Assembly (NCBI GenBank): GCA_001970955.1 | Contig: MPUH01000189.1 | Location: 1 to 64,000, forward strand | Direction of reading: 5' to 3' | Origin: Stentor coeruleus | Lineage: Eukaryota; Ciliophora; Heterotrichea; Heterotrichida; Stentoridae | Length of the DNA stretch: 64,000 nt | Shown here: positions 39,553 to 49,378 of the stretch, in pieces | Layout: each line of letters opens with the position of its first letter | Numbering within the stretch: the first letter of the stretch is position 1 | Notes under the pieces: generated by a model | Database searches by the model: none | What the model saw: the letters and a program-made list of their open reading frames with translations, nothing else | Told to the model about the DNA's origin: nothing | Made by a program: the position numbers and the translations under genes

Positions 39553-40893
39553 AAGCATAACGGCTTTAAATAATTATATCCTACCTAGTCTGGTATTTCA
39601 GTTTTTAATATCAGAATTTGATTTTGTTTTAAATTATAGCAATATCATTTATTTTTATATAATTTGATATATTAATTCAATAGATAAAGGGATAAAAAGA
39701 TCTCTTTTCCTTCAGATTTCAGCAATCCTGCTCTATGTGGTTGATAAGATTAGAAAGTAAAAGGTTTAATCTAAAACACAATATTCTTATTATTTATAAC
39801 TATGAGAAAATAAAGGTGAACTTTGAATCTATGTGAAGCTCTGTCTATTGTGAATATATATAAAATGAAGAAAATATGCACAGAGAGAATTTTTAGATAT
39901 GATGAAATATTTAATTCGAATGATTTTGATGAAGTTTTGGTTTTAGAATTCAAAAAAAAGATTATTATGGGAAGAGTCTACAGATGCTTCTTCTTAAGAA
40001 AATTGTAGTGACTCTTCAAGTCTTGCTTTCTTGAGTCTATCAAATTCTTTTACTCAGGTGGAGTATCAAAAGAAACTAGATATTTTGTTGAGTGAGAAAT
40101 TAATAATGCTATCATTTCTTTTGTATCTAATGATAACAATCCTATTGCTTATCTTGATAAAAATGATTTTTTTAGTATCTTACTCCAGATGATGAGCATT
40201 GCAATTTATTATTTACTATAATATGAATTTAATTTTTTTTTGACCCTTGAAATCCTTTAAAAAGTCCACTGACCCTAAAGATAGTTTTTAATTTGGAAAT
40301 AACAGAGTGTTTTCATTTGATATTATTTTAATAATATGAAATATAAACTGCAAGCAAATTATAATTAGCAATAAATAGAGATGATTGTGTATTAGAAAAA
40401 AGTTAGAAAAACTCACTTGTAAAATTTGAAAATCTTGCATATCATTAATAAAATTTCTGACTTTGATGCTTTGGTGAATGTTTTTGAAAGAAGAAGTTTA
40501 GCGAAACGAAGTTTTTACTGGACTACAACATTGTTTATGAAACGTAAATAATTTAAGGTTGTATATTTTGCTGAGTAAATAAGGTTTTAGTTTTTTGTAT
40601 TTAAGCAGTGAGGGTTAATAATTTATAGTTTTCCTAGATATAAATATAAAGTGCAGATTTAGTTTATCTTATTTATACGGACATAATATTTGTTGGTTAC
40701 ATTAAATTCTTTTAGACATAGATATTTCCTATAAGTTAAATTGAAATATTATTTGGATATTTAGATTAACAAACACAATAATTCATAAAATAAACCCCAA
40801 AAGCTCCTTTAAAACATAAATACTAGTCGCAATCCAGCAACCCATCTTGTTCACAATCTTTAAAAAACTCAAACTTAAAAACTATCTAAAAAT
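39553..40893. other. Gene-poor region with a possible gene relic
   Basis: About 1.3 kb. Plus-strand 39823-40200 reads like a degraded protein (see the separate entry). The rest is AT-rich. The part before 40893 is pyrimidine/A-rich downstream of the hydrolase gene. No intact gene. Confidence 0.4.
39823..40190 (+). pseudogene. Possible degraded BTB-type gene fragment
   Basis: An open stretch (39823-40008) contains IVNIYKMKKICTERIFRYDE and FNSNDFDEVLVLEF, a pattern like the helical end of a BTB/POZ domain (a 'KxLCxxxI..NxxE' helix then 'SxxFxEL'). After stops at its end, a second stretch near 40050-40180 reads FYSGGVSKETRYFVE, a TGA, then EINNAIISFVSNDNNPIAY. Trp would fit at the TGA. The pieces have ordinary amino-acid composition but no start or complete domain. 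Called as a low-confidence relic. Confidence 0.25.
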
Positions 40894-42120
40894 CTAATTT
40901 TCTTGTGTAGTAAGAACAGCTTCTAAATACTCCACACAAGGAACTTGAAACCATCTTTTCGGCATGAAGTTCCCTGTAAACCATCCAACATGTCCTCCAT
41001 TATTAGTAGTCATAAGTATAAGTTTTTCATTTTCACAAAACTCTTTATAAGGTATAACTTCAGCAGATATTACTGGATCATCTAAACTACTCAAAGCAAG
41101 TACAGGTATTTTAACCTTATATAATTGATTAATTGAACTAGCTTCATTATAATATTCCTCAGCTCCTTTAAAACCACTTATTTTCGCTGTAAATTTATCA
41201 TCAAAATCATAATAACTCTTAGATTTACCAATATCAGAAAAGTCAATTCCACATCTTTTTAGCTCCTCTGGCCACTTTTCCAATTGTGGTTGAAAGGTTT
41301 TTGATATTCTTCTGAGGATGTTTAATATAAACTTGCCTGGTAAGCCGAAGTAAGGCCAGAAGTTTTCAGCATTTTTTGCAGCATGGGCATGATAAAAAGG
41401 GGTTGCAACAGCAGCAAGAGCTTTGAGTTTACAGTTTTCCCCTGTTAAAACAGCATATTTTAATAGAATTCCAGCACCCATTGATGTGCCTACACCAACT
41501 AAGTTCGCTTTAGGATGTTTACTATGAATATGATCAATAATATACGCATAATCATCAAAAGCACATGCACAATGGACTTTAAAAGTCTAAATATTTGTTA
41601 CAAGGAGCTCATTATTGGCAATACCTCTACCATGGAGAACAGCAACAGTATAGTTTTTTTTAATAGCTTCAATGACGATAACTCTAACATATTGTGAGTC
41701 ACTATTCCCTGTAATCCCAGGTCCTATTATTAAGATTTTTGATATACTGGATTGAGATTGAGGAAGGTTGGCCCAGTCAATTGACATAAGTCCACCATCT
41801 GGTAAGAAAACTTGCTCTTTTGTGTAGAGAACTTCAGGGCAAAATATTGACTCTCCTGGAATATCACCAAGGGTTCCTTCAAATATTACATGAAGCATGC
41901 CATTGAATAACCAGCAGGTTGGTAAAAATCTTCCTTTTAGGCTTGGGCACTTAGATATTATAGATTCAGTGAAGTTTGTTCGCTTGTAGTAAAGCTGTAT
42001 ATGAGAAGCTATTTGAGGCTTTATGATTGAACCTATTAGCATTATAAGGATTATAGGAATAGGAGGGAATATATAGAGAAATGATAATGTGAGAAGTCCT
42101 GTTCCTAGTTTTCCCCACAT
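40894..42120 (-). CDS. ABHD1/ABHD3-type alpha/beta hydrolase
   Basis: Two exons around a 15-nt intron (41587-41601) give about 403 residues from the start at 42120. A membrane anchor at the N-terminus (residues 6-30, LLTLSFLYIFPPIPIILIML) is followed by the hydrolase fold. Seen: the oxyanion strand IIGPGITGNSDS; HGRGIANNELLTFK, the family's RG...E.LLT segment; nucleophile elbow GVGTSMGAG with catalytic Ser; acid in SLDDPVIS; catalytic His in NNGGHVGWF. These match ABHD1/ABHD3 and yeast Eht1/Eeb1-type medium-chain phospholipid or ester hydrolases of ER-like membranes. The frame is open to ATG 42234, adding 38 residues, but those are AT-rich and unlike family N-termini, so the ATG at 42120 is preferred. 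The elbow ends MGA where the family usually has MGG. Confidence 0.85.
41587..41601 (-). other. Hydrolase intron, 15 nt
   Basis: In the sense direction this is GTAACAAATATTTAG, 15 nt. Removal joins ...GIANNELL to TFKVHCACAFDDYAY, restoring the conserved ELLT segment and linking both halves of the catalytic triad. Confidence 0.95.
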
Positions 42121-42286
42121 TGATAAATTTAATATTTTTCTAAGTAAGATGGCTTTGCTAAAATAATATTTGGATAAGTTTGACTTTGTAATTTTGTTAT
42201 GGATTTTAATGATTGTTGCTAAATTATGAATCAAATCCTAAGCCTGTCACAAAGTACCTTATTATATTTAAATAATTAACAAAATT

Positions 42287-42652
42287 ATGCTTCCAGGAAT
42301 AAAGGAGAACAATTCCGCAATTCTTTTAAACTTCAAGCCGAAAAACCATTCAAAAAATCTCCAAAGTAGCTGTAAATACTATATAGTCATCCTCAATAAG
42401 AAGTTGAAACAAATAAAAGCAGGTCCTATAATAAAAATCCCTGAAGCTTTATTACGATATAGACAATCTAAAAGTAACAAAGATACTAAAATTTATGCTC
42501 AAAGTTTTCCCACAATTAAAGACATGGTGGAAAAGTTCAAAAGTTTCAGTCGATCTCCAGAAAAACGAAAATGCGAGTTTTACATGATTAATTCTGAGAG
42601 GCCTGATTCAAGAAAAAGGCCTAGTATAAATCCTAAGTCTATACAAAATTGA
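42287..42652 (+). CDS. Small basic protein (121 aa), unknown
   Basis: A 121-residue Lys/Arg/Ser-rich protein. It is transcribed away from the hydrolase; their starts lie about 166 bp apart (52 bp if the longer hydrolase start is used). It has no membrane helix or recognised motif. Residues 70-121 contain several SP/RSPEKRK-like sites, suggesting phosphorylation and disorder. I do not recognise it. Confidence 0.5.
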   Translation: MLPGIKENNSAILLNFKPKNHSKNLQSSCKYYIVILNKKLKQIKAGPIIKIPEALLRYRQSKSNKDTKIYAQSFPTIKDMVEKFKSFSRSPEKRKCEFYMINSERPDSRKRPSINPKSIQN

Positions 42653-42934
42653 GCGAATATAATTTATTTGCTTGAAAGACAAGATTATGCTGATAGTAAT
42701 CTAAAAAGAATTATATAAATATAAAGTTATGATAAATAGATAATGACATAGGAAATATACTCTTAAAAAAATAAAAACATAAACTATGAACTTACTTCTC
42801 AGTTTCCTTCTTGTCATAAATACCCATATACCCTAATCGCATTCTCTTATTTTCTACATTCAAAATTCGTATTAAAATCAAAACAATTTTTCTAACTAAA
42901 TTATAACAAACATCAAATTATATTTATATGTAAA

Positions 42935-43852
42935 TTATAACAATGTAGTATTAGCTACATGAAAATATTGTGCTGATGAGAATTTTGTTTTGACCCCTTT
43001 TAAACTAGACCTAGAAGCATTCTGAAATAATAAGCACATCTCTTTAGCACATGGTTTAATTTGTTCTTCTAAATACCCACTAGCTTTCTTCAACTCCTCA
43101 GTCCACTCAGGCTTAACCTCTTTAATTTTAAACATAAGATATAATGAAGCTGCAGCATTCATAGAATTCGGATACTTTAGCATATTATAATCAATAAGAG
43201 CTAATTCTTGCAAATAACTAGCAAGGGCAAATTGTTGTTCACAACATCCAGCAAGCCTTGAATACCTTTCTAAAAATCTAAAAGCGCTTGGTACTGTTAT
43301 ATTATATTCTAAAACTTTCAATATCACGGCTTCAGTTTGTAAAATTTCTTCTTTAGTATAAGCTTTATCTGTTATATACACAAGATCTCTAGTTTCTGGA
43401 GGGTAAATATCTTCATATTTGCTAGCTATAAGTAATGCTGAAACACCAATTAATTGTAAACGCGACCTACAGATTGGAGTTTTTTCTAAATATCTGTCTA
43501 TAATATTCACTGCAAGAAAAAGGGTTTCTGAAGCTAATTTGAAACGAAAATGCACTTCTACAAGCCAATCTATAAGTACTGAACGCATTTTTTCTGAAAT
43601 ATCTGTTTGTTGTTTCATATACCCATACTTTGCTTTATGATGGCTTTCGATTGATTTAAGATATTCGTAAATTTCTTCTGAATAGTAGTCAAGAAGTTGA
43701 GGGTCGTTAGAGCTTTGTTGAGAAGATTGGGAAATAGGCTTGGTTAAATCAGTGCCAAAGCAACGCTGAGTAGGAAAAGATAATGAGGACTTACTTTTTT
43801 GCTGGATGTTTTCTTTATTTTCTGGCTCTTCTAAGGGATTTGCCCTTATCAT
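42935..43852 (-). CDS. Mitotic (A/B-type) cyclin
   Basis: A 305-residue protein. The N-terminal cyclin box contains MRSVLIDWLVEVHFRFKL (about 90-107), the conserved cyclin A/B signature with RxxLxDWLVEV. ETLFLAVNIIDRYL and LLIASKYEDIYPPE follow, then a C-terminal cyclin fold (about 190-285). Cyclins of this group bind and activate Cdk1-type kinases at mitosis. A KEN box lies in the short N-terminus (EPENKENIQQ), a known APC/C degradation signal; no clear RxxL destruction box is seen. The total is shorter than animal cyclin B because of the short N-terminal region. The upstream DNA is G-rich on the plus strand (C-rich in the sense direction), as before other genes. Confidence 0.92.
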   Translation of the reverse strand: MIRANPLEEPENKENIQQKSKSSLSFPTQRCFGTDLTKPISQSSQQSSNDPQLLDYYSEEIYEYLKSIESHHKAKYGYMKQQTDISEKMRSVLIDWLVEVHFRFKLASETLFLAVNIIDRYLEKTPICRSRLQLIGVSALLIASKYEDIYPPETRDLVYITDKAYTKEEILQTEAVILKVLEYNITVPSAFRFLERYSRLAGCCEQQFALASYLQELALIDYNMLKYPNSMNAAASLYLMFKIKEVKPEWTEELKKASGYLEEQIKPCAKEMCLLFQNASRSSLKGVKTKFSSAQYFHVANTTLL

Positions 43853-44290
43853 TAGAATTATATTTAAAATTGCTAACGGAAAATATATAAATAATTTTGG
43901 GGATGCTTGGGTTTTTTATAATATTTTATAGGGTTTTGGGAAAGATGATTAAAGTTATGAAGATATAAAAGAAATTGGAAGATTGTAAAATTTAAGATAT
44001 TTTAGAGTAATGATGATGAATTTTTATTGAATAAAATTTATTATCAGTAAGCAGATAATTATTATTAATATATTTTATGATTAAAGCATAATTTTACTAC
44101 TAGTTTTCATTATTAAATAAACCTGATTACATCAACTAAATAAATTTGATAGACTGTAAAATATAATTTGATTACTCATATCAATAGTAGCAAGTTTGAA
44201 TCAAATTTTCTATATAAGTCCTTCTAATACTCAAAATTAAATATAATAAATCATAAATCCTTTCACACAAAATTCTATCTTTATAGCCTT
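43853..44290. other. Gene-free spacer upstream of the cyclin gene
   Basis: About 440 bp of AT-rich DNA. The part next to the cyclin start is T/G-rich on plus (C/A-rich in the sense direction). I see no gene, RNA or repeat. Confidence 0.5.
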
Positions 44291-44557
44291 ATGATTTATA
44301 CCAAATTAATATATTCGCCAAAATCAAGACATTCCTTAAAAAGTTAGGATTCACAAGCAAAAACAAAATAAACTCAAGACTTGCCTCAGTTATACTCACC
44401 CTCAAAAAAAAAAAAAAACTCTAAAGAATTACTGGAAAAAGTTAATGAGCACATTATTAAAGACGATGAGTGGTACACAATCCCGAATAAGCTGAAAGAA
44501 AGAGATCATAGGGCTCTCAAACCTAGACCGGAAGATATTATAATCCCGCCAACCTAA
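44291..44557 (+). pseudogene. Small coding-like frame with in-frame TAG and TAA
   Basis: From ATG 44291 to TAA 44555-44557 is one frame of 88 codons. It is interrupted only by a TAG (after SRHSLKS) and a TAA (after DSQAKTK). The protein reads Lys/Glu/Asp-rich and natural (KELLEKVNEHIIKDDEWY, then PNKLKERDHRALKPRPED), with GC-richer codons than the flanks. Gln would fit at both stops. No 15-nt GT...TAG intron removes both. It lies just before, and in the same frame as, the kinase relic. Family unknown. A broken or recoded small gene. Confidence 0.4.
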
Positions 44558-44614
44558 CTATCTTCTGCTTTGACTTCCATAATTTATTATTTTAATATTT
44601 TCTATATAAATTTT

Positions 44615-46354
44615 ATGTCTGAGATAATAAACGAAGTGATTAACACACTAAAACCAAAAATTGAAAACTCTCAAAGTTTTCAAAATGAAGATTGCAAACT
44701 TCTGCTCAAAAGATTATTTGAAGTTACTCTGTCAGACCATAACAATCTTCGACCTGGGACTTCAGATGACATTATACAACTTCAAGGCTGTCTTTTAATA
44801 GTAAGAATAGACATTGAAGCTCCTTTAGGCTACGAAAGAACCTTAGGATACTTTCACTGGTTTTTAAAAACCTTAGGATACCTAAATCCAAACTTGAAAA
44901 TTTCACTTTTCAATCACTACAAAACAGCAATCTTAAAAGAACTCAACAACTGTAAATCTTTAGATGAAGTATTAAGTTTAGCAAGTTTTATAAACTACAT
45001 GCCATCAGTAATAAACGACCTTAATTTCGACACTTTAAAAAATTCAACCTATAATACACTGAGTAAATATTTCTGGCAAGATCTCAAAAATATCACTGAT
45101 GGTCCAACTTGTGACCAAATAGTAATTTTTTTCACTAATATAGCAAAAGCTATCAACCTAAATTACAATTTCCTATCTTTAGCATCTAATTCTGCTTATA
45201 TCGCTTGCAGATTTATAGAAAAATCAAATGACCTCTATGGTATTGAAAAAAATTTTGGAAGAAATCCTGAGAAAAATTATCATGTCGCAAGAAAAATTAC
45301 AGGAGCCTTAAAACTCGTTGAATATAATGACCCAGCCTTACAAGAAAAAATCGATTTTATCATCGGATGCACGGGGGAACCTGAAAAAAGATAGAAACTC
45401 ATTTTCCATCAAATTTTAAAGGATAGACAATCATAAACTGAAAAAATCATCTTAGACATAGAAAATAAACAAATTGATCCTTCACAAACTCCTTCTATAG
45501 ATATAGATTTTTCATTATGGAAGTTTGAATCTATCATATATGCGAATTCTAAAAACGATAAATATAATATAAATATTTACAAGTACTCAACACCTCAAGG
45601 ATATATTGCTGCTAAAGAATACACATGCAAAAAGTCTTTAGATGATATAGAGAAACTCCAAAATGAAATCAACATCATGAAAAAACTATCTGATCTAGCT
45701 AATAATGAAAATTGCTTCCTTCGTTTTTATGGAAGTAATATTATAGAAAATAAACTATATTTGTTTATGGAATACCATGAAAAAACCCTTATGGATGTGA
45801 TAACTGATTTTAAAAAAAGTAATAAGTTTTTTGATGAAGAATATTTAGTTGAAGTTTTACCAAAACTTGTTTCATCATTTTCTCAAATGGAAGAATTGAA
45901 AATACTCCATCAAGACATTAAGCCCCATAATATTCTTGTGACTGAAAGAAATACGTTGAAAATTATAGACTTTAGCATCTCAGAAATAAAAGAAAATTTT
46001 GATTTGACGATAAACCCAACAGGAATGGCATATGTGCAAGGTACTAAAGGATATATGGCACCTGAAGTTGAGAGATATTATAGTGAAAATCAGAAGAAAG
46101 GAAAAATCAGGCAAAATAAAGCTGATGTATTTTCACTTGGGATGACTATTTTGCAAATGCATAACTTGGAGGATTTGCATACTTTGAACCTTGAGGAAAA
46201 TCATACGAGGCTTATGGGAAAAGTTGAAAATATTAAAATTAATTGGTTGAGGACATTGCTAGAAAAAATGCTTGCGCTAGATTATCATAACAGGCCAAGG
46301 TTCAGAAAACTTCTTAGGTATTTTCCTGATATCGGAACTACAGCTTTTGGTTAG
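44615..46354 (+). pseudogene. Protein-kinase gene with two in-frame stops
   Basis: One frame runs from ATG 44615 (MSEIINEVINTL) to TAG 46352-46354, about 579 codons, broken only by TAG 45392-45394 and TAA 45434-45436. The first 259 residues are an unrecognised helical domain. After the stops comes a full kinase domain: N-lobe GYIAAKEYTC with the ATP-binding Lys, helix C, HQDIKPHN catalytic loop (HRD to HQD), DFS in place of DFG, the activation-segment end GTKGYMAPE, and DVFSLGMT. The N-lobe has no ATG of its own after the stops; the first Met (45677) is already in helix C. No GT occurs near the stops, so a 15-16 nt intron cannot remove them. Either a recently disabled gene, stops read as Gln, or sequence error. 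Confidence 0.65.
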
Positions 46355-46970
46355 GATAATGCAAGAAATAATAAGTTAGGATATTATAAGAAATGATGAG
46401 TTTGATAGTTTTCCTAGATTTTTTAATTATTTTTTTGTACCAAGATTATGGATGATTTACCGTATTGAGCGCTCTACAAAAAAAGTATTAAGTCTCTGTG
46501 CTTGTTCATTTGATATGATTTTACTAGAAATTCTTTAGATAAACTAATATTTTTATCAACTTCATTTTGGCCTGGTTTATGAAAGATAAAAATTTATTTG
46601 GTGAAATTGTTGAAACTTTCAGAGTTTGAGTTTTTTATCACAATGGGGTTATACAATATTAAAATATTTTTTTGTGTAAAAAATGCTTAAATACTCTTAG
46701 GATGCTGGAAAATATTAGAGAATATGGAGATTATGGAAATTTAAGCTATGATAAGATTGCTTTAATGTAGACTATAAGCTACTTTTAAATTTTCTAGGAC
46801 ATATTTTATGCCCACTTTTTTATTTATATATTAAGGTGATTTTTTTATGATATTTACAGATAAAAGAAATAAATCTTAACTCTTAAAGATAGCTATTCAC
46901 ATTAGCTATTTTTCTTCAAACTTTAATAAATAAATTATTAAAATCATGGTGTTAACCTAAAAAATAAATA
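46355..46970. other. Intergenic spacer
   Basis: About 600 bp, G-rich just after the kinase frame and AT-rich before the next gene. No gene is supported. The leader AAAATAAATAATGG precedes the next start. Confidence 0.5.
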
Positions 46971-48584
46971 ATGGACGATGCTAAGTTAGAGACCTTAAAA
47001 AAAATTATCAAACCTTTTATAAGCCCAGGAGAGTTACGTAGTGAAGCAGATTTACTATTAATCGAAGAGCGTATAAAGCAAGTTAAATTTATTGAAGAGC
47101 TTACTAAGGAATATAACTCCAGACAGTTTATGGAAGCATTGTGTAGGAGCTTTACCGTTGAAGTATTAGCACCATATGAAAGATTAATTACTTTTGGAGA
47201 ACTGAACTTTAGGTTCTTTATAGTTCTTTATGGCTCTTTAAAGATCCTTGTGCCTGAATTTAAATCAGCGAAAGATATGACACAAAAAGACATGAAAGAT
47301 TCGCTTGCTCGTAGACTATCATTACCTCAAACTTCATTCCTAAACTTCAAACTGACCAAAGATCGCAATCTTGTATTGAAACTCAAAGAACTCCTTGGGC
47401 AAAAGCCCTCAATCGTTCGAAGAAACACACTTAAATTCGATATGGACTACCTAAAAAAGCTTGGGACAATAAGTGTCATGAAAGAAAAATCTAAACTTCT
47501 TTCAGGAGACTCATACGGTGAGCAATGCTTAACATCAGAAAAACCAAGAGACTCTACAGCTGAAACAAGAGAAGTGACAGTTTGTTTATCTTTAGAAAAA
47601 GAAACTTTTCTAAGAATAAAATCTGAAGAAGAAGACCGGCGTATAAAAGAAAGGAGTTTTTTTTTGCAAAAACTACCTATATTTGCATCTTTGCAGAAAA
47701 AAAATATCATGAAAATTGTTCAATATTTTTCAGTCCATAATTATGTAAAAAACCAACTTGTTTATCGTGATAAAATGCCTGCAGACTGTATTTATTTTAT
47801 AGAAACCGGGGAGTTTCAGTTGTCTAAAACCCATAATCAATCTGTTAAAAAAATTATCGAAGGGCCTTTAGGGTTTGTGTCAAGTCACAAATCCTTATTG
47901 AAAATCGAAAATGCAAGAGAAATAAAATACACACAATCCTTACAAGTAGCTATAAGAGGTAGACTAGAAATGTTGGGTTATGAAGAATATTTATCTAAAA
48001 GTGCTTTAAGGACACATACTTGTAAATGTATTTCTCCTTCAGGAACACTTTATGCTATAAAAACTCATGTGATTTCTATTTAGGACTTTAAACAAAGAGT
48101 TAATGATCCTGAGTCTATAAATTTCTTGAATAATAGATACAAATTTGATGTTGATCATGAAAATCATATAAGTACTGCAGGGAGTATTGTTAGTAAAATG
48201 CACAGAAGTGAATCAAAACCTAGTGCTCCTGATTTGACAAGTTTTGGTAGAGGGAAAAATTATATGAAAATACTTATTGATACTATGCATGTAAAGAGAA
48301 AAAATCATGTTAAATCTTGCTCTACTACTCAAAGCCCTTTATATTGTTTTAATTTTGATAAATCACCTAAGGATTTTAAGAAAAACTCTCAAGTTAGAAT
48401 TCAGTCAAATAGGTTTATGGGGAAAACTCTTGAGGAATCGTTTATTAAAGCTAAAGAGAGGATTAAAAGGGTACCTCCACCTAATTTTATGACTGGGATA
48501 AGAGATATGAATAGAAGTTATGATAAAAGCTTTAGGGCTGATAATTCAACTAGGAGAACGCATAATCTTTCAAGCATTTATTAA
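46971..48584 (+). CDS. Cyclic-nucleotide-binding-domain protein
   Basis: Two exons joined by a 15-nt intron (48069-48083) give about 532 residues. There are two CNBD-like regions. The first spans about 65-215 with a large insertion; its core has a beta strand RFFIVLYGSLKIL and a phosphate-binding-cassette-like GDSYGEQCLTSEKPRDST, where the Arg that contacts the cyclic phosphate appears kept. The second starts near 235 (FASLQKKNIMKIVQYF, then CIYFIETGEFQLSK) and is more degenerate. Residues 370-532 are basic and disordered. There are no membrane helices and no kinase domain, so it is neither a channel nor PKA catalytic; it resembles the CNBD proteins common in ciliates, possibly ciliary. cAMP or cGMP binding is inferred from motifs only. 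Confidence 0.75.
48069..48083 (+). other. CNBD-gene intron, 15 nt
   Basis: GTGATTTCTATTTAG, 15 nt, phase 0. It carries the only stop between two long frames that are in register, and shares the ATTTAG end with the other three introns found here. The 5' end is GTG rather than the GTA of the others. Confidence 0.85.
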
Positions 48585-49054
48585 GTATATATAAATAATA
48601 TATAATGATGGAAGATTGGTTTTTATGGTTTGTCATATGTGAAGGGTTAATTAATTTTGTTTATTATGGTGAAAAAATTATAGTATATTTTGTTGTCTTG
48701 GATAATAATAGTAATTTATAAGAGATAATTAAATTCAAATTGATATATGCTACAATAACTTAGCATGCTGATTTTTAATTATATTCCATATTAAAAAACC
48801 CACTTCAAATTGTATCAATAAAAATTATAACATTTTATAATCGTATATCCAAAATCGCACCTATAATTCCATCCATTAAGCTTACATATTTAATTATCTT
48901 CCAAACCCGAACAACTAAAATCTATTATCATACTTGATCATCTTTTCTCTAAAAATCCCCAAAAAAATTAACTCCATCCTTATTCTTATAAAACCCCTAA
49001 CACATAATACTTTCATTCAAATTCCCAAAAATAATAAGTCTAATTAAAATAAAA
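48585..49054. other. Convergent intergenic region
   Basis: About 470 bp between the 3' ends of the CNBD gene and ERH. G-rich in the first part and C-rich toward ERH on the plus strand, that is, G-rich downstream of both genes in the sense direction. No gene seen. Confidence 0.5.
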
Positions 49055-49378
49055 CTAATTATCAAAAGCCATTTCAGTCACTTGATTTGATAAATGTGCA
49101 TAAAGTTTGCTTTTTACCCAGTTTTTATCATGTGGAGTAAAAGTTCTTGTATCTTCACTAAAAATCAAACATTGTATACTAGGAAGATCATCCAAATATT
49201 CATACAAATCGCTAAGGTCATAAGTGAAATTATCCTTTTCTTGTAACTGGTTTCTTAGTTTATCTTCAAATAATTTTAGTATATAATCTAAGCACTTATC
49301 AAGTGTGTGGAATTCTTGATACCTTTTTGAATCTGTATCAGCTTTCTGTTGTACAAGCAAAAGAATTTTAGTTACCAT
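49055..49378 (-). CDS. ERH: Enhancer of rudimentary homologue
   Basis: A 107-residue protein aligning along its full length with ERH (104 in human). ILLLVQQK opens the sheet, YQEFHTLDKCLDYILKLFED forms the first helix, and TYDLSDLYEYLDDLPSIQCL matches the conserved YDIxxLFDFIDDLxDLSCL. YTPxxKDWIK-type sequence appears as FTPHDKNWVKSKLY, followed by the last helix. ERH is a small conserved nuclear dimer that works with RNA-processing and meiotic-mRNA-decay proteins. No intron. The pyrimidine-rich upstream sequence in the sense direction is typical of genes in this window. Confidence 0.92.
   Translation of the reverse strand: MVTKILLLVQQKADTDSKRYQEFHTLDKCLDYILKLFEDKLRNQLQEKDNFTYDLSDLYEYLDDLPSIQCLIFSEDTRTFTPHDKNWVKSKLYAHLSNQVTEMAFDN

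Noticed and set aside
44308-44365. 15-nt GTTAGGATTCACAAG as an intron in the small frame
   Set aside because: It lacks the GTA start and ATTTAG end of the other introns, and removing it leaves the following TAA in frame.
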